From Pseudomonas oryzicola (GTDB lineage Bacteria > Pseudomonadota > Gammaproteobacteria > Pseudomonadales > Pseudomonadaceae), in contig NZ_JABWRZ020000005.1 in assembly GCF_014269185.2 (NCBI RefSeq), forward strand, positions 62,001 to 126,000: 64,000 nucleotides of DNA. The letters run 5' to 3'. Made by a program: the position numbers and the translations under genes. The notes under the pieces were generated by a model. That model was not told the origin of the DNA, made no database searches, and worked only from the letters and a program-made list of their open reading frames with translations. Positions 39,240-46,587 of this stretch are shown here, piece after piece. Numbering within the stretch: the first letter of the stretch is position 1; each line of letters opens with the position of its first letter.

Positions 39240-39449
39240 TCAGGGCTTGGGGGCTGTTCCATGCTCGCGGTCGATCGGTTTTTCCAGTTGGTTATCGAAA
39301 CTGTCCCAGTCTTCGCCGAACAGTTCTGCTGGATGCATGGTCCGGCTCGCGCCGTTGCCGCATGCGAGTGCCTTGGCTGGGCAGTAGAGGTCGCAGCCCC
39401 AGCAGATGCGTTCGGGGTGGCTGGGGTTGGTGGGGAATTTCTTGGCCAT
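39240..39449 (-). CDS. DUF3079 small cysteine-rich protein
   Basis: 69-aa protein starting MAKKFPTNPSHPERICWGCD, with CWGCDLYCPAKALACGNG as a compact four-cysteine cluster and HPAELFGEDW after it; this is the DUF3079 signature. The cysteine spacing suggests zinc or an iron-sulfur cluster. GAGG lies 9 nt before the ATG. Function unknown. Confidence 0.85.
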   Translation of the reverse strand: MAKKFPTNPSHPERICWGCDLYCPAKALACGNGASRTMHPAELFGEDWDSFDNQLEKPIDREHGTAPKP

Positions 39450-39552
39450 GGTGAGTTGCCTCGATGAGGGCTGATCTCAGGCTAAGTCATCTGTTTGGAG
39501 CTGGCTTGATTGGGATCAATGCTAGAAAGGGGGTCGAGCCGAGCGTATTGAA

Positions 39553-39583
39553 AACAAAAAAGGCCCACCTTTCGGTGAGCCTT
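39553..39583 (-). terminator. Minus-strand terminator, probably the old tRNA-Thr terminator
   Basis: Read on the minus strand: AAGGCTCACC, GAAA, GGTGGGCCTT, then TTTTGTTTT. It lies just beyond the tRNA-Thr 3' fragment, where the original tRNA transcript would have ended before the island inserted. Confidence 0.75.
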
Positions 39584-39596
39584 CTTTGATACTGCG

Positions 39597-39643
39597 TATG
39601 GTGCCGGCACCAGGAATCGAACCCGGGACCTACTGATTACAAG
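39597..39643 (-). repeat. Attachment repeat: 3' fragment of tRNA-Thr
   Basis: Identical over 47 nt to 41603-41649. It cannot fold as a tRNA because the 5' half is degenerate. Confidence 0.9.
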
Positions 39644-39684
39644 AAGGATGCTTTCTCTAGCTATATCGGCCACATAGCTGGATT

Positions 39685-39748
39685 CTTGTTACGCAAGAGG
39701 TGCGGTAACGGCCAGACTCCATGCGGAGTCTGCCGAGCTTGTTACGCA
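39685..39748. repeat. Short direct repeats and hairpin at the island end
   Basis: CTTGTTACGCA occurs at 39685-39695 and 39738-39748, with a one-base variant CTTGTTACGTA at 41545-41555 near the other end. Between the first two is the hairpin CAGACTCC-ATGC-GGAGTCTG (39713-39732). The pattern is that of arm-type recombinase sites next to an att core. Confidence 0.55.
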
Positions 39749-39783
39749 GGCTTGGGGAGGCGTTAGAGGGGGGCGGGCGAGAG

Positions 39784-40773
39784 CTACTCTGTCAGCCAGT
39801 TAGGTTGATTACGCCAATCGTCAGGGAAGCCCATCTGTTGCAACGCATCCTCTCTGCAGGTCTCCAGGACAGTAATGAGGCCTGCTTTCCATCTGCTATC
39901 GGGGCTCACTATATCCGTCAGATAGGCCAATACCGTCAGTACGATGTAAACCCGATCCTTTGGGCGAGGGCGGCCCCCCGGAACCATCGGTATGGCCCAG
40001 CTGTTAGGAAGCTTGGGTCGAACGCCTAACTCCCGATTCCAGAGCCGCGCGTGATGTGCACAGCAGTTTCTGATGAACGTGAGCGTATGGAGCCATGAGG
40101 CCAGTACTTCGTGCGCGACGCCGAATCTTTTCGCAATGGCTTTCTTATCGGGGGCGCGTGCCAGCGAACCATACAGGGTCGAAATGGTGCCCAAACTGAG
40201 TTCTTCAGTTATCGCCCAAGACGGAGGCAGATCCGGGGCGCTGTAGGTGTGACCGTAGAATCGAAAATAGTTGTCGCGCATGCGGCTTTCGATTCGTGCG
40301 CGCTTTTGATCATTCGTTTGGGGGCCGGCGTTGATGCGATTGGCCTCCCTCTCGAGCTTTTCTTTCTCGTTCCGGATTTTGTCATGGAGCGGCCGAAGTA
40401 GCTCTGCATGGCGAAAGTCGCGTAGAAAGTTGTCCTTATCACAGAACCAGTCGGCGCCATAGTTCGGAGACATGTGATTACTTAGGCAGGCGCGCATAGC
40501 GACCTCTACCTTTTCGATGGCGGCCATTACCTGATGGCGCAGCTTGGCATCGAAGCGGTAAATCTCAACGATCTCTCGCAGGGAGCTGCCTTCCTTGAAC
40601 CTATGGTCGGCGCCAGGCTCTTGGAAAGGGCGCATGTAAGGGCTGAGCCGAAAGAGTGTTACGACCTCAAGGAATCGAGTGGCGCGCTCGTCGTTGGCGA
40701 CGGTGAGGCCGCGGCGCTTAAGCAGATCCAGTTGCTCTTCTACTGTGAGGGCCGGTTTATCAAATGGCCTCAT
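39784..40773 (-). CDS. Abi_2/AbiF-type HEPN protein (abortive infection family)
   Basis: 329-aa protein. I start it at the ATG 40773 (MRPFDKPALTVEEQLDLLKRR), which has GGAG about 8 nt ahead; the ATG 15 nt upstream has no ribosome site. FIRNCCAHHARLWNREL is the Abi_2 family signature and contains the HEPN nuclease motif R-x4-H; VAMRACLSNHMS gives a second R-x5-H about 170 residues earlier. Two such motifs would be expected in a HEPN RNase. Members (AbiD/AbiF) block phage growth. A structured small RNA lies directly upstream. Encoded on the island, with lower GC than neighbours. Domain assignment is strong; RNase activity is inferred. Confidence 0.85.
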   Translation of the reverse strand: MRPFDKPALTVEEQLDLLKRRGLTVANDERATRFLEVVTLFRLSPYMRPFQEPGADHRFKEGSSLREIVEIYRFDAKLRHQVMAAIEKVEVAMRACLSNHMSPNYGADWFCDKDNFLRDFRHAELLRPLHDKIRNEKEKLEREANRINAGPQTNDQKRARIESRMRDNYFRFYGHTYSAPDLPPSWAITEELSLGTISTLYGSLARAPDKKAIAKRFGVAHEVLASWLHTLTFIRNCCAHHARLWNRELGVRPKLPNSWAIPMVPGGRPRPKDRVYIVLTVLAYLTDIVSPDSRWKAGLITVLETCREDALQQMGFPDDWRNQPNWLTE

Positions 40774-40791
40774 GCAGCAAATCTCCATGGC

Positions 40792-40856
40792 AAAAAAAAC
40801 CCGCCGATTTGAGCATTCTGAAGAGACTTCAGCAGAGGCTTGGCGGGTGTGTTGGT
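40792..40856 (-). ncRNA. Small structured RNA upstream of the Abi-type gene
   Basis: On the minus strand, ACCCGCC (40848-40842) pairs with GGCGGGT (40805-40799), enclosing the hairpin CTGAAG-TCT-CTTCAG (40832-40818) and a further AGC/GCT helix; eight T follow (40799-40792). A sigma70-like promoter ends 5-8 nt before the start. The predicted RNA is about 62 nt and stops 19 nt before the Abi start codon. It resembles the RNA component of RNA-antitoxin systems, where read-through of the terminator feeds the toxin gene. Size and ends are predicted. Confidence 0.6.
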
Positions 40857-40860
40857 GCGG

Positions 40861-40889
40861 AATCTAGAGGACAATCTCAGTGCCGTCAA
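40861..40889 (-). promoter_or_regulatory. Sigma70-like promoter of the small RNA
   Basis: TTGACG (40889-40884), 17-nt spacer, TAGATT (40866-40861) on the minus strand. Five of six and four of six consensus bases with the ideal spacing. Confidence 0.65.
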
Positions 40890-40994
40890 ATCTGGGCACG
40901 AGCGGGCCGACAGGTGGGGTGAGTGAAAAATAGAGTGCTGGGGCGAGAGCTGCCGCTGATGTAACCCCTATGTAAGCGGCTGATGGCGTGGGGG

Positions 40995-41435
40995 CTACTG
41001 CACCGCCTTTAGAAAACCATGGAGGTGCCTATTGAGCTGGATGCTGCATTCTGAGAACTCATCAGCAATATCGCGGATTTTCTGCGCGGTCCATGCCTCC
41101 CCGTTTCGGAAAAGCTTTGCTTTCTGATCGGATGAGTCGGTACCTGGGCGACCATGCAGTAAGCCGTTGCGCTGCTCCACCAGCTCGCCGAATTTTTGAG
41201 CGCTCACTATGAGCTCAGTTCGATCCGGGTGTTCCGCTAGCCCATCAGCTAGCAAGAGCAATCTCTTGGCAATCGCGCCAGCGGTTTTGGGGTTTAGCTC
41301 GTTGATGGAGCCGGGCTTTATGCGCTCGCAGGCCCAGACGGCATTCCATTCAAGGATGCTGAAGACAAAGGCCGCCTCTCCCAGTGCTTGGGCGTATTCC
41401 GCATCCACTGGTTGGCGTAAGCGTGCGTTCTTCAA
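40995..41435 (-). CDS. Small helical protein with HEPN-like R-x4-H motif
   Basis: 146-aa, all-helical, no recognised family. VEQRNGLLHGRP near residue 88-99 contains R-x4-H with the surrounding N and GLLHG that are common in HEPN proteins. Start is TTG 41435 with AGGAG 8 nt ahead; the ribosome site lies in the stem of an inverted repeat (41440-41468). It is upstream of the small RNA and Abi gene on the same strand, with a 105-nt gap that holds a GCCGCT/AGCGGC hairpin (40952-40980) and the small-RNA promoter. It could be an accessory, regulator or second effector. Confidence 0.65.
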   Translation of the reverse strand: MKNARLRQPVDAEYAQALGEAAFVFSILEWNAVWACERIKPGSINELNPKTAGAIAKRLLLLADGLAEHPDRTELIVSAQKFGELVEQRNGLLHGRPGTDSSDQKAKLFRNGEAWTAQKIRDIADEFSECSIQLNRHLHGFLKAVQ

Positions 41436-41439
41436 TGAC

Positions 41440-41468
41440 GTCTCTCCTAGGAGGATTCCCGGAGAGAC
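41440..41468 (-). promoter_or_regulatory. Inverted repeat over the ribosome site of the 146-aa gene
   Basis: GTCTCTCC (41440-41447) and GGAGAGAC (41461-41468). On the mRNA, the 3' arm contains the AGGAG ribosome site, so folding would hide it; as DNA it could be an operator. Confidence 0.5.
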
Positions 41469-41604
41469 CGTGCCTGATCGTATCCCCTCAGCACAAGAGC
41501 AATCAGGGATAGAGCAATAGAGGATTGATGGGCTTTTACGTGGGCTTGTTACGTAGCACTAGGTCAAAAGCCAGCCAAACAATACTGTAAGTGCTTGATT
41601 TATA

Positions 41605-41680
<76 letters not shown>

Positions 41681-41778
41681 AGTGGGGCGTCATTATAACG
41701 ATCGGTTGGCGCCTGTAAACCACTTCGTTGCGATTGTTCGCAAATGACCTAAGTTACCGGTCTGAAAGAAGAATTTTC

Positions 41779-42027
41779 CTACCAGCCGCGGTGGATGGTG
41801 GTGACGCTTGGCTCGGTTTTGCCTGGGTTGAAGAACAGCTTGTCATTGTCGCAGCCACGCTTGCGGCACGGGCTTTCGGTGCGCAGGGGCAGGCCGTTGT
41901 CGCCGCCCAGCTGCATGCCGGGGTGGTTCCAGTCCAGGCTGCTGTGGGGTTGGGGCGGGGTGCTGCTGGCGCAGGCGGTCAGGGCCAGGGTGAGGCACAG
42001 CAGGGCGAGGGGCTTGGTCTGGGTCAC
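41779..42027 (-). CDS. Small lipoprotein
   Basis: 82-aa, GTG start at 42027. Signal sequence MTQTKPLALLCLTLALTAC with lipobox LTAC and Cys19 as the lipidation site. The mature part carries CRKRGC, two cysteines that could form a disulfide. Conserved function unknown. Confidence 0.72.
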   Translation of the reverse strand: MTQTKPLALLCLTLALTACASSTPPQPHSSLDWNHPGMQLGGDNGLPLRTESPCRKRGCDNDKLFFNPGKTEPSVTTIHRGW

Positions 42028-42336
42028 GATGGTCGGGTCCGTTAGTCCATTGTCGGTTCTGGCGCAACGCCAGAAGGTCGCGGGGCTGGCGGGCAGCGCG
42101 CGACGTCACTTTTTAATGATTTGGGGGGCGGATGATACACCGTTGCGGTGGTTGAGCATTAGCCTTGTGTTGTCTCGTAGGGCCTCATCGCGGGTGAACC
42201 CGCTCCTACAGGTACCGCGTCGCTCTGAAGTTAGAGGTCAGACAATTCTGAACTTGGGGGCAAATGCTTCAGGGTTTGGGGGCTTCGGACCTATCCTACG
42301 CGTGCCGCTGAAGTATCGCTGTTGTCGGGGAAATGG
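42028..42336. other. Intergenic region with one REP copy
   Basis: A REP unit lies at 42180-42225 (ATCGCGGGTGAACCCGCTCC core with ACAGGTACCGCGTCGC). The remainder up to the structured leader shows no ORF with good codon use. Confidence 0.6.
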
Positions 42337-42503
42337 CTCACGGATACCGTTTTCGGGTCGCTCTGGCGACCGGGTGTGAGAACCCGACTCGAATAAGCGC
42401 TACCCATTTATGGTGGCCGTACGCGGGCAGACTTCGGTCTGGCCGGGCTTCCTTATTCGACCGGTTTCTCACCCCGCGTACGGCTGCCACCCAAATCCGT
42501 GAG
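42337..42503 (+). ncRNA. Complex base-paired leader upstream of the DUF3077 gene
   Basis: Pairings in order: A, CTCACGGAT (42337-42345) with ATCCGTGAG (42495-42503); a hairpin GGTCGC/GCGACC (42356-42371); B, TCGAATAAG (42389-42397) with CTTATTCGA (42452-42460), extended by TGAGAACC/GGTTTCTCA; C, a 12-bp match 42416-42427 with 42473-42484; and a UUCG hairpin CAGAC/GTCTG (42428-42441). B and C cross each other, so they form a pseudoknot or two exclusive folds. It ends 42 nt before the start codon. Confidence 0.6.
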
Positions 42504-42545
42504 AAAGATTTATGGCAGTGCCTTCCCCGAGTAAGGATCTATGCC

Positions 42546-42821
42546 ATGAAGAAAAACATCATCGAGCCCATCACCACCGCAGGCCTGGAAACCTTCCTCG
42601 CAGCCGGTAACCCGTCCCTCAACCTGCTACGCGTCCAGCCCGGCGTCCCGGCCGATGCTGTCTACGAGCACGTCTCGATTCTGATGGGCTACATCAAGCA
42701 CCTGGTGCGCGAGGGGGATATGGAGGATGACCACAAATTCCTCGGCGCGGCTGATTACTTGTGCGACATGGCCAAGGCGCTGATGAACGATATCGAGATT
42801 GCCAAAAACAAGACGCATTGA
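42546..42821 (+). CDS. DUF3077 family protein
   Basis: 91-aa protein MKKNIIEPITTAGLETFLAAG..., of the DUF3077 family, which I recall as nearly confined to P. putida relatives and present in several copies per genome. All-helical, no signal peptide; VYEHVSILMGYIKHLVREG and DYLCDMAKALMNDIE are amphipathic. AAGGATCT precedes the ATG. Its function is unknown; the unusual leader is the best clue to its regulation. Confidence 0.82.
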   Translation: MKKNIIEPITTAGLETFLAAGNPSLNLLRVQPGVPADAVYEHVSILMGYIKHLVREGDMEDDHKFLGAADYLCDMAKALMNDIEIAKNKTH

Positions 42822-43008
42822 GCACACCAAGGCCCTGTTGTACCAACCACAACAAATGTTTATGCACAAGTGGCATTGATGGCTTGCGCGAAACGCATGC
42901 CGGATCGGCATTCCGCTGGTCTTTGCGCAAACGCCTGTTTTTACTGGGCTTGAAGTACTGGGCGGAATAAGTCAGCCGCTTGAAATAGCGCTTGGATCCA
43001 ACAGCTAA

Positions 43009-44256
43009 TCAAAAGCTTGTACACAGAGTTATCCACAGGTTGTGCTGCGGCTGACGGTCGCGTTCCGCGAGGATCAGCAGGTTGCGTGGGGTCAGTGGAT
43101 AGTCACAGAACAGGCCCAGTTGCACGTTATAGCCGCGTTCTTCCAGAAACAGGGCGCGATCCAGTACCAGCCACAGCTCCAGCGGCCGACGGAACAGGTT
43201 GCGCACGCGCTCCAAGTTACGGACCTCGGCCAGGCGTTGCCAGCCGGCTGCTTCCAAGGCCGCCCAGTCCGGGTTGCCGGTCAGTTGCAGTTGCTTGAGC
43301 TCGGCCAGGTCGCGGCAGTATTGCTCGAAGGGTTTTTCCAGCCAGGCCACGGGCAGCGAAGGCGTCGGCAGGTATTCGGCGCTCTGGCGCTGCCGGCGTT
43401 GCAGCAGGTCGAAGCCCAGGCGCCGGGCCATCGAGGTGTCGCGCTGGCGCCGCACGCGGGCGCCGGCAGTGACGGTTTCGCTCAGCGGCAGGCCCAGGTC
43501 ATCCAGCGACAGCTGCAGGCTGGACGCTTGCGCGGCTGTGGATAATGGCTGGTACTGCTGCGTTGCAATGCGGTTGTAGCAGCAAGGGGCGACGGCCAGT
43601 TGGCGGCAGCCTTGCTGGCTGGCCAGCTGCATCAGGCGTACATGCAAGTCGCCACAGGCGTGCAGGGCGACCACGGTTTTGTCGTCTGCCAGGTGGCGGG
43701 CGCTGTCGTCGGCCATCACATCCTGGTGCAGGTGCAGCGCCGGCAGGTGATGGTGCGCGCTCAGGGCCTGGCCGGCGGCGACCAGATCGGCGTCGTATTC
43801 CAGGCAGGTCAGCTGCTGGCCGGGTTGCAGCAGGCGGCGGCCGAGGTGGCCTTTGCCGGCGCACCAGTCCAGCCAGTGACGGGGCTGCGCGCGGAAGCTC
43901 AGGTGGCTGGCGAAGGCTTCGATCTGCTGCCATTTGCGACCGGGGACGGCAACGTCGAGGCGGTGGGCGGCAGCGGGCAGGTCGGTGGCCGGGAGGTTGC
44001 CAAGGGTAGCGAGCTGTTGGGCTTGCCGGGCCAGTTGTGGGAATGGGGCGGGCAAGTCCTCGGTGACGCTTTCGGTCTCTGCGTCTGCCAGGGAGCATTG
44101 GCGCAGGTGTGCGGCAAGTTCTGGATGCGCGGTTTCCCACTCCAGTTGCAGGGTAGTGAAGGGGCGGGGTTTCCACAGCTGCTGGTGCTCGATCAGGAAT
44201 TGGTCAAGGGCCTGGAAGCGGGTGCTTAGGTGATGGCTGTGGAGGTGGCTGGGCAT
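43009..44256 (-). CDS. SAM-dependent methyltransferase (Methyltransf_32 type)
   Basis: 415-aa protein. LDWCAGKGHLGRRLL is motif I for SAM binding; VVALHACGDLH and AVAPCCYNRI follow at the spacing seen in the TRM13-like/Methyltransf_32 group, which suggests an RNA substrate. The N-terminal 130 residues are an alpha-helical extension. The 3' end contains a perfect DnaA box TTATCCACA (43029-43037). Not co-transcribed with neighbours. Confidence 0.82.
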   Translation of the reverse strand: MPSHLHSHHLSTRFQALDQFLIEHQQLWKPRPFTTLQLEWETAHPELAAHLRQCSLADAETESVTEDLPAPFPQLARQAQQLATLGNLPATDLPAAAHRLDVAVPGRKWQQIEAFASHLSFRAQPRHWLDWCAGKGHLGRRLLQPGQQLTCLEYDADLVAAGQALSAHHHLPALHLHQDVMADDSARHLADDKTVVALHACGDLHVRLMQLASQQGCRQLAVAPCCYNRIATQQYQPLSTAAQASSLQLSLDDLGLPLSETVTAGARVRRQRDTSMARRLGFDLLQRRQRQSAEYLPTPSLPVAWLEKPFEQYCRDLAELKQLQLTGNPDWAALEAAGWQRLAEVRNLERVRNLFRRPLELWLVLDRALFLEERGYNVQLGLFCDYPLTPRNLLILAERDRQPQHNLWITLCTSF

Positions 44257-44285
44257 GGCAAGGATGTGTGGTGGTTTTTAGGGCC

Positions 44286-44370
44286 TCTTCGCGGGCACGC
44301 CCGCTCCAACAGGTATAGCGCCACATTCAAGGTTGGCGCTACACCTGTGGGAGCGGGCGTGCCCGCGAAG
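44286..44370. repeat. REP pair (BIME)
   Basis: CTTCGCGGGCACGCCCGCTC (from 44286) and its inverse GAGCGGGCGTGCCCGCGAAG (to 44370) face each other around GGCGC-type inner arms (AGCGCCA/TGGCGCT). Confidence 0.88.
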
Positions 44371-44384
44371 CAGTCAGTGAGGTT

Positions 44385-45074
44385 TCAGCGGCCTTGGCAC
44401 GCATCCACACGCAGCCAGCGCTCCAGCAGCTTGAAGCCCTGCACCAGCACGAACGAGATCACCAGGTAGAACACCCCGGCGGCAAAGAAGATTTCTACCG
44501 GCAGGTAGGTGCGGGCAATGATGGTACGGGCCATGCCGGTCAGTTCCAGCAGGGTCACGGTACTGGCCAGGGCGCTGGCCTTGAGCATCAGGATCACTTC
44601 GTTGCTGTACGCCGGCAGGCCGATGCGCGCGGCGCGCGGCAGCATGATGTAGAACAGCGTCTTGCCACGCGACATGCCCAGCGCCCGTGCCGCCTCGATC
44701 TCACCCTTGGGGATCGACTGCAGCGCACCGCGCAAAATCTCGGCGATGTAGGCGGCGGTGTGCAGGGTCATGGTCAGCACCGTGCACCAGAACGGATCGC
44801 GCAGGTAAGGCCACAGCGAACTCGAACGCACCACGTCGAATTGCGCCAGGCCGTAATAGACCAGGAACAGCTGCACCAGCAGCGGCGTACCGCGGAAGAA
44901 GAAGATGTAGCTGAACGGCACGGCGCGTACATACCAGTGGCGCGAGGAGCGGGCGATGCCCAGCGGGATGGCCAGGATCAGCCCGGCCACCACGGCGATG
45001 GCTACCAGCTCCAGGGTCAGGGTGGCACCCTGGGCCAGGCGTGGCAGCCATTTGATGATCACTTCCCAGTTCAT
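44385..45074 (-). CDS. Polar amino acid ABC transporter permease (HisM type)
   Basis: 229-aa inner membrane permease with five or six helices. The EAA loop is GEIEAARALGMSRGKTLFYI. FFFRGTPLLVQLFLVYYGLAQF is characteristic of HisM/ArtM/AotM. Start ATG 45074 overlaps the stop of the other permease (TAATG). Confidence 0.9.
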   Translation of the reverse strand: MNWEVIIKWLPRLAQGATLTLELVAIAVVAGLILAIPLGIARSSRHWYVRAVPFSYIFFFRGTPLLVQLFLVYYGLAQFDVVRSSSLWPYLRDPFWCTVLTMTLHTAAYIAEILRGALQSIPKGEIEAARALGMSRGKTLFYIMLPRAARIGLPAYSNEVILMLKASALASTVTLLELTGMARTIIARTYLPVEIFFAAGVFYLVISFVLVQGFKLLERWLRVDACQGR

Positions 45075-45766
45075 TACACGGCCCTCGCAAAGCCGCGAGC
45101 GGCGCGTTTTTCCATGAAGTGCATGCCGGTCATGGCGATGATGGTCAGGCTCAGGTAGATGCAGGCCGCGACCATGTAGAAGGTGAACGGCTCCTTGGTC
45201 ACGGTCACGCCGATTTGCGCGTGGCGCATGATTTCTTCCAGGCCGATCACCGACACCAGTGCGGTGTCCTTCATCAGGATCATGAACAGGTTGCCCAGGC
45301 CGGGCAGGGCGATGCGCCACATCTGCGGCAGGATGATCCGCGACAGGATGCGGCCCTTGGACAGGCCCAGTGCCAGGCCGGCTTCGCGGTGGCCCTTGGG
45401 GATCGCCAGGATCGCGCCACGGAACACTTCGGTGGCATAGGCGCCAAAGCACAGGCCCAGGGCAATCACGCCCGCCGCGAAGGCGCTGAGCTCCAGGCCC
45501 GGCATGTTCAGGGCCTCACCGAGGCTGTTCATCAAGCCTACGGTGCCAAAGTAGATAAGCAGGACCCACAGCAGTTCGGGCACGCCGCGCACCAGGGTCG
45601 AATAGAAGCCGCCAAGCCATTGCAGTGGCTTGACCGAGGAAGTCTTGGCCAGGGCGCCGAGCAGGCCCAAAACCAGGCCCAGCAGCAAGGCGCAAAGCGC
45701 CAGTTTTACGGTCATCAGGGTGCCGGCCATCATGGCCGGACCGAATCCGTGCAGGTCGATATTCAT
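45074..45766 (-). CDS. Polar amino acid ABC transporter permease (HisQ type)
   Basis: 230-aa permease partner. STLVRGVPELLWVLLIYFG and the EAA loop GHREAGLALGLSKGRILSRIILP match HisQ/ArtQ/AotQ. It follows the binding protein gene by 54 nt and couples to the HisM-type gene. Confidence 0.9.
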   Translation of the reverse strand: MNIDLHGFGPAMMAGTLMTVKLALCALLLGLVLGLLGALAKTSSVKPLQWLGGFYSTLVRGVPELLWVLLIYFGTVGLMNSLGEALNMPGLELSAFAAGVIALGLCFGAYATEVFRGAILAIPKGHREAGLALGLSKGRILSRIILPQMWRIALPGLGNLFMILMKDTALVSVIGLEEIMRHAQIGVTVTKEPFTFYMVAACIYLSLTIIAMTGMHFMEKRAARGFARAV

Positions 45767-45820
45767 GGGCAGGTCATTCTAGGGACTGGCGCGCCGCAAG
45801 GGCGCGCCAGTCTGGGCGGG

Positions 45821-46576
45821 TCATTCGATGCTGAACGGGAAGTACTTGTCGTTGATCTTCTTGTACGTACCGTCGGCCTTGATTTCTGCCAGGGCTTTGT
45901 TCAGGTCGTTGCGCAGCTTGTCGTCGCCCTTGCGCACGGCAATGCCGATCTTGTCGCTGTCCATCACCGGCTCGCCCTTGAACTCGAAGTTCGAGCCGTC
46001 CTTGCTCTTCAGCCACTCGTACTGCACGTACTTGTCGGCCAGGATGCCGTCGATGCGACCGGAGACCAGGTCCAGGTAGGCGTTTTCCTGGGTGTCGTAC
46101 AGCTTGATCTCTACGGTATCGCCGTAGTTGTCTTCCAGCCAGGTGCCGGCCAGGGTGGCGCGCTGGGTGCCGATCACCTTGCCCTTGAGCGAGGCCTTGT
46201 CGGTCTTGAAGTCGACGTTCTTCGGCGCGATGAACTGCAGCTTGTTGGAGTAGTACGGGTCGGTGAAGTCCACTGCCTGCTTGCGCTCGTCAGTGATCGA
46301 CAGCGACGACACCAGGAAGTCGAACTTCTTGGCATTCAGCGCCGGGATGATGCCGTCCCAGTCCGAGGTGACGACCGAGCATTCGACTTTCATCTTGGCG
46401 CACAGGGCGTCGCCGATGTCCTTGTCGAAGCCGACCACGTTACCGCTGGCATCCTTGTTGTTGAACGGTGGGTAGGCGGCTTCGATACCCATGCGCAGTT
46501 TTTCTGCGGCCATGGCGTTGGCCGACATCACCAGCGTGGCAGCGGCTGCCAGGAGAAACTTCTTGTAAGTGTGCAT
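45821..46576 (-). CDS. Polar amino acid periplasmic binding protein
   Basis: 251-aa secreted binding protein, SBP_bac_3 family. Signal peptide MHTYKKFLLAAAATLVMSANAMA, mature AEKLRMGIEAAYPPFNNKD; GFDKDIGDALCAKMKVECSVV carries the HisJ/ArgT disulfide cysteines. Start ATG 46576 with GGAG ahead. The two cysteines and the YPPFN motif suggest basic amino acids or histidine (lysine/arginine/ornithine type); exact ligand unproven. Confidence 0.9.
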   Translation of the reverse strand: MHTYKKFLLAAAATLVMSANAMAAEKLRMGIEAAYPPFNNKDASGNVVGFDKDIGDALCAKMKVECSVVTSDWDGIIPALNAKKFDFLVSSLSITDERKQAVDFTDPYYSNKLQFIAPKNVDFKTDKASLKGKVIGTQRATLAGTWLEDNYGDTVEIKLYDTQENAYLDLVSGRIDGILADKYVQYEWLKSKDGSNFEFKGEPVMDSDKIGIAVRKGDDKLRNDLNKALAEIKADGTYKKINDKYFPFSIE

Positions 46577-46587
46577 GTATTGCTCCG

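Noticed and set aside
39601..39676. Second tRNA-Thr gene
   Set aside because: Only the 3' 47 nt are identical to the real tRNA; the anticodon stem and D-arm are degraded, so it cannot fold. Treated as an attachment repeat.
42337..42503. Retron msr/msd or CRISPR-like element
   Set aside because: No reverse transcriptase, no Cas gene and no regular repeat-spacer pattern. The structure is a nested and crossed set of inverted repeats, so it is listed as a leader RNA.
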